This document shows positions 47,401 to 58,000 of a stretch of DNA of 64,000 nt, piece by piece. Every line of letters starts with the position of its first letter. Positions within the stretch are counted from its first letter, which is position 1. A program made the position numbers and the translations under genes. The DNA is from Klebsormidium nitens (lineage: Eukaryota > Streptophyta > Klebsormidiophyceae > Klebsormidiales > Klebsormidiaceae). Location: the NCBI GenBank assembly GCA_000708835.1, contig DF237453.1, forward strand, positions 1,795-65,794, given 5' to 3'. The notes below the pieces were generated by a model that worked only from the letters and a program-made list of their open reading frames with translations, ran no database searches and had not been told where the DNA came from.

Positions 47401-48247
47401 CCACACAGATGGGGATCGTTTCGTAACGACAGCGAACCGGGAGTTCTTCGTTTGCGAAAAGATTCGGCGCCAGCTGCTAAAGCCCGTTATGAAACAAGCA
47501 GCAGCGCTCAAGGAGGGGCTCTCGTATCTGCTACGGCCCGGAATTGAGCTGTCCGAACTCCTCGGACCTTTGGGGCGGCAGGTACGGATCTTACGTCTTG
47601 CTGTTTCCGCTATGTCCAGTCCTCCCGTCTGTATCGGAGGCACAATGCACGTTTGGTACTGTTAGCAGATCTGATTCAGGAACCTAAGTTCCTCTGATAA
47701 TCCTAATGCTGCTTCCTCAATCTAGAGCATTTTCGAAGGCTCACAATTCTCCTCTCCTTGTTTTCTTCGAGTACGGTTGAAGTCGTCTTGATCCGAATTT
47801 TGTATGACTAGTCTCTTTAACCAGCCGGGGCATTGACTATGGAATTCATTTCTCGTTCGGCTCCAGTACTTTGACCAACTGCTTCTCGGCCAACCGGAAG
47901 ACCTCTCCATCGTGGACTGGAAGGCCCACACAGTCTACCACGGCTACGGCGCCAAGTCAAAGGTCATCAAAAGGTTCTGGAAGGTCGTGGAGGGCCTCTC
48001 GGACGATCAGCGGCGACGCCTCCTCTTTTTCGCCACTGCTGTGAAGTCGCTCCCGCTCGCCGGTTTTGCCGGCTTACAGTCCCGATTTCACATCCACAAA
48101 GCCGATTGCGCGTTGAACAGGTTGCCCACCGCGCACACGTGCTTCTTTCAGCTTGTCCTTCCGGCGTACGATTCCTGGAAAGCTATGCGACGGAGTCTGC
48201 TGACTATCGCGCAGGAGGAGGTTTCGCAAGGTTACGGGATGATTTGA
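44411..48247 (+). CDS. HECT-type E3 ubiquitin ligase, UPL5-like
   Basis: Exons 44411-44913, 45213-46266, 46629-46949, 47327-47581 and 47867-48247 give 837 aa with all phases matching. Arabidopsis UPL5 is of similar size. Residues about 5-80 form a ubiquitin-like domain (FVRTVEGKTRVLRM ... LDVLQLRGRL), followed by a helical middle. The HECT domain runs from about residue 500 to the end: SWKSLMRPLAVTFEGEEG, GPGLLREFF, ASSINPGHLAYFRFCGRFV, SIVDWKAHTVYHGY and the catalytic LPTAHTCFFQLVLPAY with C803 (codon 48140-48142). It forms a thioester with ubiquitin from an E2 and passes it to a substrate. The N-terminal ubiquitin-like plus C-terminal HECT layout is that of plant UPL5, which controls leaf senescence factors in Arabidopsis; the alga's target is unknown. 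The gene appears intact. Confidence 0.92.
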
Positions 48248-49900
48248 ATGCAGACGTCGCCTTTTGAAAGTTCGTCATAAAGAATTTGGACAAGATTCTC
48301 AAGGTTGGTCAAGTAAATAGCTTCCAGGATTGGCAGTCTGACTGGCTCTCTCCGCAAACTCTGCCGCGACTTTTCTTGAGAAATACGAACTGCCTTGCAA
48401 TAATTGAACTTACTTTTAAAGCCAATCCTGAGGGTTGCCATCTCGCTTAAAGGGTCGATTGGTTCCGACCCTAGCTAGCGCTCTCCCTGTCTTTTTAGTC
48501 CGTTCAATTCCATCCATGATTTTAGAACTATCACGTGACCCTACTTAGAACATGGCCCGCCGCGCTGGTCGTCAATGTCACTTGGGCCGGGACGCGCAGC
48601 TGTCCGTAGTGCATTTTTCGATTCAATACTCTACCATGCAGTGCACCATGCATGCATGAAAACCCCCGGATTCTGAAAGGGTCGATTGGAAACAGTACAA
48701 TTATGCACAGTGCGTGTCAGACGTGTCTTTCTGGTGAGAAGATCCCTGTCGGACGTTCAAGCGACTGGTCTTACAGATCGAAGTGACTCTTTTGGTCGTC
48801 ATTGTCATCACAAAACAACCCCCCCTCAACTTCCATATGGAATGCATACGAACTTCAAGCCGGTAGAATCTCGTACGAGCGCCGCATGGAAATTTCAATC
48901 GGCGTCCATGTGAGTGCGGCATGGAGATCAGACATTCGGTTTCCATGCGGTTTCCGACCAAGAACTCGCTTGGAAACCGGACGAAACATTCATATGAACA
49001 CCGATCGGGAATCCATATGGAAATCATGTTTGGAAACCATGCGGAAATTGTACGAGGGTGGCGCTTGTGAACATCATGCGGAATCGGTACAGAACTCGAC
49101 TCCGGAAACTGCGGCCTATTTACATGATATCCAAGCTTGTGGTTACCGTATGATATCCATGCGGAATCTTATCTTAGGGCTGGATATTTGACCTGCCATC
49201 CATGGATACGGGAAGGCCGCAAGCCTTTGGAAAATCGAACTGCTAGTGAGTAACATACCGAATGGGCTGCCAAGGCAGTACTTCAAATGACTGACACATA
49301 AATCTTGCATGTCAAAGCCTTTGATATCCTCAACAACACGAAATACGAATAGCTAAAGAACGTTTTGTAGAGCTGAGCAGGTTGATGACGTCACTGTTGG
49401 CCTGCAGGCTTGATCTCCATGCTTGGTTGGTGGCCAAGCTTGAGCGGAGGTCTGCAGGTTGTAGAAGTTGTAGCAGGGCTCCAGAGCTTGGCTGTCCCGA
49501 ATGAATGGGCCTGCGACAGGGGCAAGAGGAGTGAGAATCTGTAGGCTAGGCAACAATTGCTTAGGTCTTTCGAAGCTTGCGTACTTAGACTCCAAAAAAT
49601 CTCGACGGCAGCGCTTTCGAAACGCACGCTTTCACCAAACATTTTGCACTTCAAGCGACTCCAATAAAAGCCGCAAAGACAAGCAGACGCGAAATGAAAA
49701 TCTGTGCTTATAATGGTCTACAGGTGCTCTACTTTCTCGGACCAAAGTGTTGCGAGTCCTAGCCAGGATACCCGAAATGACACTGATGAGGCCACCGAGA
49801 TTGGTGCGAGTGCATGCTCCAGACAGCAAAGCAAGTGCGTGCAGCTTGTAAGTCTCCTGAGGTCCAGCAAAGTACCAAGCGTCAGACCCACCTGTGGTGT
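48248..49900. other. Spacer with a CATNNGGAA word cluster
   Basis: No supportable gene. Between about 48830 and 49165 words such as CCATATGGAA, CATGCGGAA and CATGGAAA recur roughly every 20-50 bases, with interspersed CATATGAA. The minus open frame 49632-50042 has no recognisable domain. Confidence 0.45.
48830..49165. repeat. Cluster of CAT(A/G)(T/C)GGAA words
   Basis: At least eight occurrences of a CATATGGAA/CATGCGGAA/CATGGAAAT family occur in about 335 bases, most preceded by C or TC. Spacing is irregular, so this is not a simple tandem. It could be a decayed microarray of protein-binding sites or an old satellite. Confidence 0.55.
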
Positions 49901-49915
49901 CCCCAGCGTTGGCCG

Positions 49916-50118
49916 CGTGCTGACTAGTAGATAACCGCGCGCAACCCGCCCCCAGGACCCAATGAGGCAAAAAGCGGCGAAGTCCGTCAGCGTCGCCCGC
50001 GCCTCCGCACCGGTGCCTGCGCGCGCGCAGCCGCCGCTCCACAAACCCGGCTCCACCCCTGCCGTAAGCGTGCTTGTCTCGACCATGCCGCGGCTGCAGA
50101 AGCTCGTCCCTGCAATCA
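49916..50118. repeat. Segmental duplication block A, copy 1
   Basis: This block matches 52107-52307 in order: GTGCTG-CTAGTAG, GCAACCCGCC-CAGGACCCA, GCGGCGAAG, a GCGCGCAGCCGC core, then TATGCCGC-GCTGC-GAAG. Many substitutions and small indels separate the copies. It is the first of three blocks repeated in the same order 2.2-2.7 kb apart. Confidence 0.65.
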
Positions 50119-50654
50119 GGAGGTTACCATATTCATTCCGGTCACTATAATGTTAGAGAGGTGTGGGCTGTCACCCTCCGAAGATCGTCAATCTGTGTGC
50201 CCCACAGGCTGCGGAAACAACCACGGCGGAAACCCCACCAAAAGCGCCGGAAGAACTTGTGCTGGGCACCGTCTCACTCAACGTTTGTTTCGACTAGGTT
50301 TAGATTTAACGGCTGGAAGGTTTGCGAATCGACATTTCCAAAACCTAGATATGATTTTTAAGAAGCTGGATTCATTTTCAAAGACCCACTGTCCGACTAG
50401 CTCACTCGCCAGCTTGCAAACAGATTGTCACTCATAAGCACAAAACCGCATCATAACTATCCCGCAGATGAAAATGACGACGCTGTCTCTAGCTTTGTGG
50501 CGGCTCGCGTAAGGAACAAACGAGCACTCAAAAGAAAGTCTTTCTGAAAGCGGCAATCTCGTCCGACTCAGAGCAATAAAAGGCAGTGACAAATCGTCGT
50601 CTACCCACGCAAATCCTCACCGCAGCAGCGTTGGTCATACAACAGTCTCGCGAA

Positions 50655-50810
50655 CAAGATGGACGTCTGGTCGGTGACACGTGGCCCGCCCCGGAGCTCC
50701 TCCAGTAGCGCATCCACGTGGTGGAACACTTTCGTGAAGCTTGATGCCGAACTGGAAGAAGAAGGTCTTGCTCATGCTCTTGCAGTCGTCGAGACCTGCA
50801 CAATCAACGA
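50655..50810 (-). repeat. Segmental duplication block B, copy 1 (possible exon relic)
   Basis: This block matches 53345-53470. On the minus strand it follows a good acceptor (TTGTGCAG) and contains FFFQFGIKLHESV. A second frame in the same copy reads HVDALLEELRGGPRVTDQ. Copy 2 has F-DIKLHRIFYHAD and ALLGRRWGGPGVVDSQ at the same places. A one-base length difference between copies right after IKLH shows that at least one lost its frame. The parent gene is unrecognised. Confidence 0.55.
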
Positions 50811-51377
50811 CTGTCCTTCAACGGTTGACACACACCCTAAAACCGGCTTAGAACTGGAAAGCTGCAGGAGGTAATTCGTCGCTTGGCTTATGACATAAAT
50901 ACCAGTCGGTTACAGAACGGCCGGGACAGCAAGTGAGTTCTCACAGGCATACCAGAAGAAGAGAAGGTGTTGAAGGGGGCGACAACCTGTCGAGATGAGG
51001 TGCCTGAATGGGTGTACAAGTGATAGGCTGGGCGGGTGACCCCAAGGTTCAATCAGCGCGGTGGACATCTTAGAAGGAAACGTGAACTGGGCATCATCGC
51101 TGGAGAAGAAGTTTTGAAGGCAGGCATACAATCTACGGCAAAAAATGGAGAGGTCAACGCAGATCTCCGCGGTCCCGGATTCATTGTTATCAGGAGAACT
51201 TGCCGGGTATACTAATCAGAATTAACTTGTCAGCACTTGGTTCTGTCGAGGACTTGTATAATGGACCAGAGGGGGTGCAAGCCCAAGTGGAAACCGATAT
51301 CCCCAGGATCCGGATCAGTTGATCGGATTCTTCAAATGGCTTGTCAACTTCCACTTCTCCGGGTTAGGTAGACGCTT

Positions 51378-51430
51378 TTCATGATGGATGTGAGCGATAA
51401 TGAGCGGTCCCTCACCTCCGCATGCACTTA
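51378..51430. repeat. Segmental duplication block C, copy 1
   Basis: A GACGCTTTTCATGATG - GTGAGCGATAATGAG - GGTCCCTCACCT stretch is matched by GCGCTTTCAGTGATG - GTGAGCGAACGCGAG - GGCCCTAACCT at about 54120-54170. On the minus strand copy 1 reads GPLIIAHIHHEKR, while copy 2 has a stop in the matching frame. Confidence 0.5.
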
Positions 51431-52106
51431 CTGCTCGGAGTCGATGGTTGCTTGGTCTCAACACGCGAGCGGGCGGGCGAGCGGGCAGAAGGAGCGACAC
51501 GTTGCATACCTGCAGACACGGCACAAGAGGTTTGAGCTTGGTGTTCCCAAATTCGGGCTTCCCCGTTACAAGCAAGTAGAAAAGGAAGAGCGCTGTCATA
51601 CAACTCCGGCTTGCAATTGAGACATGATGTCTGCAGAAAGATTGAGAAAAGTGTGACTCAACAGGCTCGGCGACGCCGACACGTTTGCATAACAGCGGAC
51701 AAATTCCGACAAAGTCAAAGAATCAAGGGCCTTGCCTTGACGAAAGCCTGAGCGGCTCTTGGGTTCTGCGGAACCAAGTCTCCTTCAAGCTCTCCGCGCA
51801 TCGAGAGAAACAAAGGCCGCACAAACACGCGTACGAAGGTGGAACCTATCTTCCTTGTGCTCTACTTTTCATTGAGCTACAGTAACGGTTGTTCTAAGTC
51901 TCGACTAACGAAGTCAGGGAAGTCTACTGTGAAAGGTTGGGGGCACCATCGAAACTCCGAAGCGAATAGAAGCGTTGCTAACCACTTCTTCGCCCGCCCC
52001 AGCCTGTCCGAACGTTCAAAAGGTGAGCACGGCCAGTGCGGCTTTCACCAGACGTCCAGCCAAGTGCCACGTGTCGACCCACCTGTCGTCTTCTCGCGTG
52101 GCCCTC

Positions 52107-52307
52107 TAGCTGGCCCGTGCTGGCTAGTAGGTGGGCAAGGGCAACCCGCCTTCAGGACCCAGAGCGGCGAAGGGCAGCGAAAATCAGCAGCGTTGCCGCG
52201 CTCCCCCACCGTTGCCTACGCGCGCAGCCGCACCTTCCGCGCTGCCCCAAGCGGTTCAATGTCTCAGCTAGTATGCCGCCGCTGCGGAAGGTTGTTCCTG
52301 AAACACG
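52107..52307. repeat. Segmental duplication block A, copy 2
   Basis: Partner of 49916-50118, with the same ordered blocks and many substitutions. No open frame is shared between the two copies over the full length, so they are treated as decayed duplicates. Confidence 0.65.
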
Positions 52308-53344
52308 ATTTAAGAGCATGAATGCCGATGACGATGATTAAAAGTAAGATGGACCGGAGGTGTCACGTTGGTAGTGACCAGTGGTGCTTCGTGGGTCCTA
52401 GGGACTGTGGAAGAATGGCAACGTGCCAACTTGAAGACCACTAAAAGCGCCAGTTGACTTTGCATGTCACTTGAATCAGGGAAACTCCCGTAACTTAGAC
52501 AACGCTTTGCAGTCCCGGTTCAGCGGCTCAAGAATCGACCCAACTTTAAGTCCAAAGAAGGCTCGGTGTTAACGACCTTTTGAAGAGCCACTTTCCGTTT
52601 CCCATCACCAGCTTTGATGCAAACTGCTGACCGCAAAGCAATGTTTCGCGTTGACTTTCACCGAGGAGACAAAAGAAGCGTCTGCGACACGGTGCTAAGA
52701 GATAGGACCGAGGTGGAATTGCACAATGGAGCGGAACTGACCTGCGGATGATGAGCACGTCACTGGTCGCTACTCGCCGCATCAGCATCGTTTGAACGTC
52801 TTCTTCTAGTAGCCCTTGTCTGCATCTGAGAGAGAGGGCGGCATGTTCAGTTTTACAAACTTCATTTCAAACCGAGTGTTCAGGTTAACACCTTTTCGTG
52901 CAAGTTGGGCCATCGCACCGTTCGACCTCGTTTGTCCCTTCGATTCCGTCGGTCCGTAATCAGATTCAATACAGCAGGTACTGCAAATCTACGCAAAGCA
53001 GCCAGGGTAGTGCCTAGATACCCTCTTCACCCGCGGGGCCCGCCCGTGGTACCCTTGAATCCGGCTTTGCATGACGTTATATTCAATTATCCTCGTCTTA
53101 CTCGGTTGAGCCACGAAACGGATAGGCACGCGACATCTCCGTTGATTTCGTTGGACAACGTAGCCTGAAGGTTTAGAGACGATATCAGGCAGAAGAAGAC
53201 AGACAAACAGGCGGAGCTCTTTTCAAAACTCGACCCTCATCCCGTCTTATCCAATACAGCAGAGTCTAAATTTTGATAAAGGTGTGTCCGACTGCCAGAG
53301 CGGCCTCACCGCAATCGAGTTGGTCGCAGAGCAGCCTGAGAAGC
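52308..53344. other. Spacer between duplication blocks A and B, copy 2
   Basis: No gene seen. This stretch is not alignable by eye to the corresponding spacer of copy 1 (50119-50654) and is about 500 bases longer, so insertions or faster decay separate the blocks. Confidence 0.4.
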
Positions 53345-53470
53345 GAGATGGACCTCTGGGAGTCGACGACACCCGGCCCGCCCCAGCGCCTCCCCAGGAG
53401 CGCATACGCGAACGTCGGCGTGGTAGAAGATGCGGTGCAGCTTGATGTCAAACGGAGGAAGGAGACTCCG
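53345..53470 (-). repeat. Segmental duplication block B, copy 2 (possible exon relic)
   Basis: Partner of 50655-50810. On the minus strand it lies just after a possible acceptor (GTTCCGCAG near 53500). Alternative frames hold either FDIKLHRIFYHADVRV or ALLGRRWGGPGVVDSQRS. Each resembles a different frame of copy 1, so an indel separates the copies. Confidence 0.55.
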
Positions 53471-53833
53471 CTTCGGTGCAGTCGTGGACAGCCTGCGGAA
53501 CACACAGCTCTTATTGATCGCACGACATGAACGACCTGGTAATTTCAAAAAGGACTCGCAGTCAACCGGTCGCTTGAATGGGCAACACAAGGCGAACAGT
53601 CTGGAACAAAATTGCGGGACAGTGCAAACTAGTGTACCGAAACGACAGCCGAAGGGAGAAGCGTGTTAAGAGGTGGGAAATAACGCCGTGACGCCAGCTA
53701 TGGTGGGCTCGTTTGATTGAGACACAAATGCCTTGAGTTCCAAGGAAGTTGGTGCGATATACAGGACAGCCTCGCAAGATGAAGGCAAGCACATCTAACG
53801 GGCGACCGGAATCGCTTGAAGCAGGCAGACCGT

Positions 53834-53858
53834 CCCCCGGTAGACGGTCTACCGGGGG
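53834..53858. repeat. Perfect inverted repeat, 11-bp arms, 3-bp loop
   Basis: CCCCCGGTAGA (53834-53844), spacer CGG, then TCTACCGGGGG (53848-53858). It is a tight, GC-rich hairpin in otherwise unremarkable spacer, and could be a relic transposon end or a terminator-like structure. No matching copy was noticed elsewhere in the window. Confidence 0.85.
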
Positions 53859-54119
53859 ATCAGAAGATAACGGACGCAATTCGAACCCAAGTGCTTCAGA
53901 AATTATTGCTGTCAAGGAGATCTACTCGGTCAAAAGGTCAACCGCGCATTCGACTGGCCTCCTGATTGATTCAGTCGTGCTCATGATGCAGAGAAGACGA
54001 GGGCATCAAGAAAGACCATGAGCGCTGCAAGTGCAAGTGAGTATACCGACATCCAGTGTCTCGAAATCAGCCAACCGGGTTCGTCAAACAGTTGCGGTCC
54101 TCTCCATCTTTCCAATCTA

Positions 54120-54170
54120 GGCGGGCGCTTTCAGTGATGCACGTGAGCGAACGCGAGAGGGCCCTAACCT
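54120..54170. repeat. Segmental duplication block C, copy 2
   Basis: Partner of the block at 51378-51430. The minus frame that is open in copy 1 is interrupted by a TGA here. Confidence 0.5.
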
Positions 54171-55016
54171 GTGCCGACAGATGCCCGAACATGCTTCTTT
54201 GGTGAGGTCAACACTTGTTGGAGCAGGCAACACGCTGTACAGGTTCGCAACACGCGGTACATCTGCAGCAACGGGGTTTCAAGTTCGAAGTTTGTGTGGA
54301 GTTCAAGAAGGAAAGCGGATGGACTACACCGTCGTAGAAGTTCAGTCAAGGTTGGATTCGGGCTTGACCTACCGCCCTCGTGTCAAAAGCATTGGTCGCC
54401 AAGAACCAAGTTCGTACAGCAACTTGAAAAGAAGCACGTCAGCAGATTCTGACGTCCAAATCAAAACTCGACATCGGGACAATAGTTACCGGTCAGGAGT
54501 TTTTGGTATCGGCTCTTACAAGCACACTTCTATTGAAGAGAGCGGCCGAGCAGTAAGAGCCGCAACACTCAAAACGATATGGTCACCGAGTGGTCAGGTA
54601 TATACCTGGGGCTGGTGGCTGGTGGCTGGCGGCTGCCCGGGTTGAAAGATGACAACGATCTCAATATCTGCACAAAGGAGTGTTTTCGAGTGTGACCCAC
54701 GGACTTGTCCTCCAGAAGTGACGGCACGAAAATACTCAAGTAAAGAAGTCCGTAGTAGCTGCGCCAGACCATGTAAAGGGGTTTCTGCTTTGGCAATCCC
54801 AAAGGAGCTCGAATCTTCACGGTCGACATGCGGAATCAGACAGGTGTATTTAAAGTAAACGCTTCCAGCAAGAACCGTCATGGAAGCAAAGGGATTTGAC
54901 AATTTCCCGAAATCCAAAGTCTTCGGTAAACAATCACAATTCTGTTGCGCCTTCAAGGTGTCAGCCAATCGAGACAAATCCCGCTTGTCCAAGGTAGCTC
55001 TTAGGCGTAGACGGCC
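54171..55016. other. Spacer downstream of the Plavaka-like gene
   Basis: No gene supported. The plus frame 54181-54645 (154 codons) has no domain. A small direct repeat of GGCTGGTGGCT occurs near 54611-54630. The Plavaka-like gene ends at 55017 on the minus strand, so this holds its 3' region. Confidence 0.45.
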
Positions 55017-58000
55017 TCACCAAGACGTGTACTGGAAGAGGAACCGGTTGACGAAGAAGATCTCGGGCAGGTCGTTGCGCGGCACAACGTGCACGGCGCG
55101 GAGAACGTTGGCGGTGTCGACCAGCTTGAACTCGCCGCCGCGCGCCATGCCCTCCCACTTCAGTTGCACGCACTTGGTGAGCTTGTCGATGGCGGGCAGC
55201 TTCTTGTAGTAGCGCACCAGCGCCATCTCGTGGCGCCGCTGCTGCCCGGGCGCATGGCCCTCCACGGTGCAGCTCAGGAAGAGCCGCACCTGCGCGTGGA
55301 GGTCCCACGGGGCTTGTCCCTCGGCCTCTCCTTGGAGCGCGATGTTGCTGTACCAGGGCCGTCCGTGGAAGCTCGGAACGGCCCTGGCGCACATAGGGCG
55401 GGGGCCGAAGCGGTCGCTGTCGCCGGTCGGCAGGGCGAGGGCGCTGTGCACAGTTACCTGCGGGGAATATTGAAAAGCTTTTGCATTAGGGTCGCGCATA
55501 GTCTGATAGACGCCCGTAAGAGAATCAGCTGCCGCAACTGGAAAACATAACTGGAAAACATAATTCGCTATTATGCTGCTAGCACCGAATCAGAGTTCCC
55601 TGATCCACCCACGAAAGCCCAGGCGTTCGACCCAAAGTGCAATGCGCAGCTTTTTCAGATCTGAACGTTGCATATCAGCGAAGGAGCAAGAGGGGAAACG
55701 CTAACAAGCTTGTGTAAGATTCCAAGGATGCATCAGAAAAGGCTTGTCGAAGTTGAAAATGACCCACCACGCGCTTTGCAATCCGGTCGTAGTCCTTGCC
55801 CAGAAACTTGCGGAGTTGTGTAGCGAGGTGTCTCAGCTCGGGTTGCTGATTTAGCAGCTCGCGCGCGTGTTTGGATGAAGAAGGCCCGTCAGCTGGATCC
55901 GAGCTCGGGTTACTGATGTGCTCCAGCCACGGGAGCCTCAGGTTGAGCTTGACGGAGGACAGCACGTTCCGGCGGGGGTCGCTTGTCATCGCCTGTCAAA
56001 AGAAAAAAGAATCGCAGGATGATCCGCTCGGTAATTCCTGGATCACAGAAAAGCTCTCGCCTTGACTTTCGAGGCACTAGGGTTTAACTCGGTTCCAACC
56101 AAAGCAGTTGTCAATATCGTTTAAACTTCGGGCAAGTGGCGACATCTCCCAAGGACGAGATGCAGCTGCTCAGACTTTCAAATGATTGCAACGACAACGA
56201 GATGCAAACGCTCGGACTTGCAAATCACTGCATCGACAACGTCACACCTGCCAAGGTACATTTTTCAAGCACTCTGCGATGAGCGGACAGGCAGGCTTGC
56301 AGATCATCTCGGACCTCTAAGTGGAATCATCCTCGAAACCTTTCAACAGCTTCGATTCCAGTCTTACCCGTTGAAGAGCCGTCCTTGCATTGTCCTCGGT
56401 GCGCTGCTCCTCGTCCTCCTGGTCCTCCTCGTCGGCATTTGGCAGGCCGGCTGCTTTTCGCAGTTGGCAGAGTCGTCGATGATGTTTGAGGACCTGTGAA
56501 GACGGTTTACAAGTGCTCAAGCGCAGGCAAAACTCGGATAATGGATTGCATCCCGGGGAGTCCTGGTACAAAGCATTTCCAAAGTGGACAACACAACGAT
56601 GTCTCACAATCGATGCCAAGCTGCAAGAGAACGTCAAGCTAGAGGCCGGCAGCTCTGTCCGACCGCGACGCTACTTGAGAATGTGCAAGTCAGCCAAACT
56701 CCAGGGCTTTAAAGAGTAGATTCGACCGCAAGGTTTTCTTTTGCCACGCTCTCTAGAGCAAAGAGAACGAAGTCGGCTGAGCTTAGACGAGCTCGTCACC
56801 TCTCGCTTCACCAGAATTCAGAATCCTCTTACAGTTCAAACACTTCAAGCCCCGATTAGAAAGCCATGGGCACCACCGCTCACCTGGTCCATCGCGTTCC
56901 TCCGATTACTGGCTCTGTAGCCAATTTTGAGCAGCTGTATGTCGAGCGACTCGAACAGATTTGTTGAGTAGTGAATGGGCACTCCGGAACGCCATATGCA
57001 GTCCCGGTAGTGCGAAACCAGGTGGATTTTGATGATTCGGAACTCGGAGGCTTGCCCCTCGCCGAGCGTACGAATGATCGCCTTCACAGCCCTGCACAAC
57101 AAGGACACTTCAGTCCCCGAGTCCGACTGACCAACTTCATAAACTTGAGGTTGTACACGACGTCGCTAGCTGTCTAGTAGACCAAAACTTTCTATACTCC
57201 GTGACCGAGAGCTGGAGATGTGTTGAAAAATGTTCGAACCTAACTAAGCAAGCTGATTGGAAACAAGGGCATGTCGAGACTCGTGAAAGTAGTAGCTGAA
57301 TGCAAGTGACCAGAGGGCTCCTTCGGTCTTTCTTTCTGCAAGACAAGAGTCCGCAACCGTTCAACTTGCAAACCAGAAAGCGGCCCATGTAGTGAACAGT
57401 CAGTAGGAGACTAATCTGTTAGTGACTAAATTTAGAAAAGGGTGACTTCCCGGATGATGCTTGAAGACTGACACGACTTCCGACCCCGAGCAGCTCATGA
57501 ACCTGGTGAATCTAAAGTCGGACTGATATGCTTTGCCTCACTTTTCGCCTTGTCGCTCCATCTGGGTCAGCGAAGCCTCCGTGTGTTCGTCCGTCCGGCA
57601 GGCAAGAATCACCCAGTCCACGAACTCAACCAGCGCCGCAATGATGCTGTTGTCCACAAGGCCGACGAGAGCAGGGATGACCACCTGAAAGCGTACGGAG
57701 GTTGTGGTTCAGCAGCTGAATGAAGCTCGGGGCTGGCCTCAAAACGTAGGTCCTCATTTGAAAATAGACGCTGCTTTCAGAGGAGAGACACCGCAGCAAG
57801 GGCAAAGCACAGGCTGCCATGTTGGTGACTTTGTAAATTGGAAAGTTCGCCTCCCGGATCGTCTTAGAGGAAGTGCGGATGGCTGGTTGCGATACAAGAA
57901 AGACGATTCAAAAAGCGAGGTATCATTCTTCTGAATAGCATACAAGCAGATCCGATCGTCTTACCTGCATCACCGCCCGATGTTCGAATGCTGCAAACTT

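Noticed and set aside
53870-53895. tRNA-like T-loop (GGGTTCGAAT on the minus strand)
   Set aside because: No matching acceptor stem, D-arm or anticodon arm can be laid out around it.
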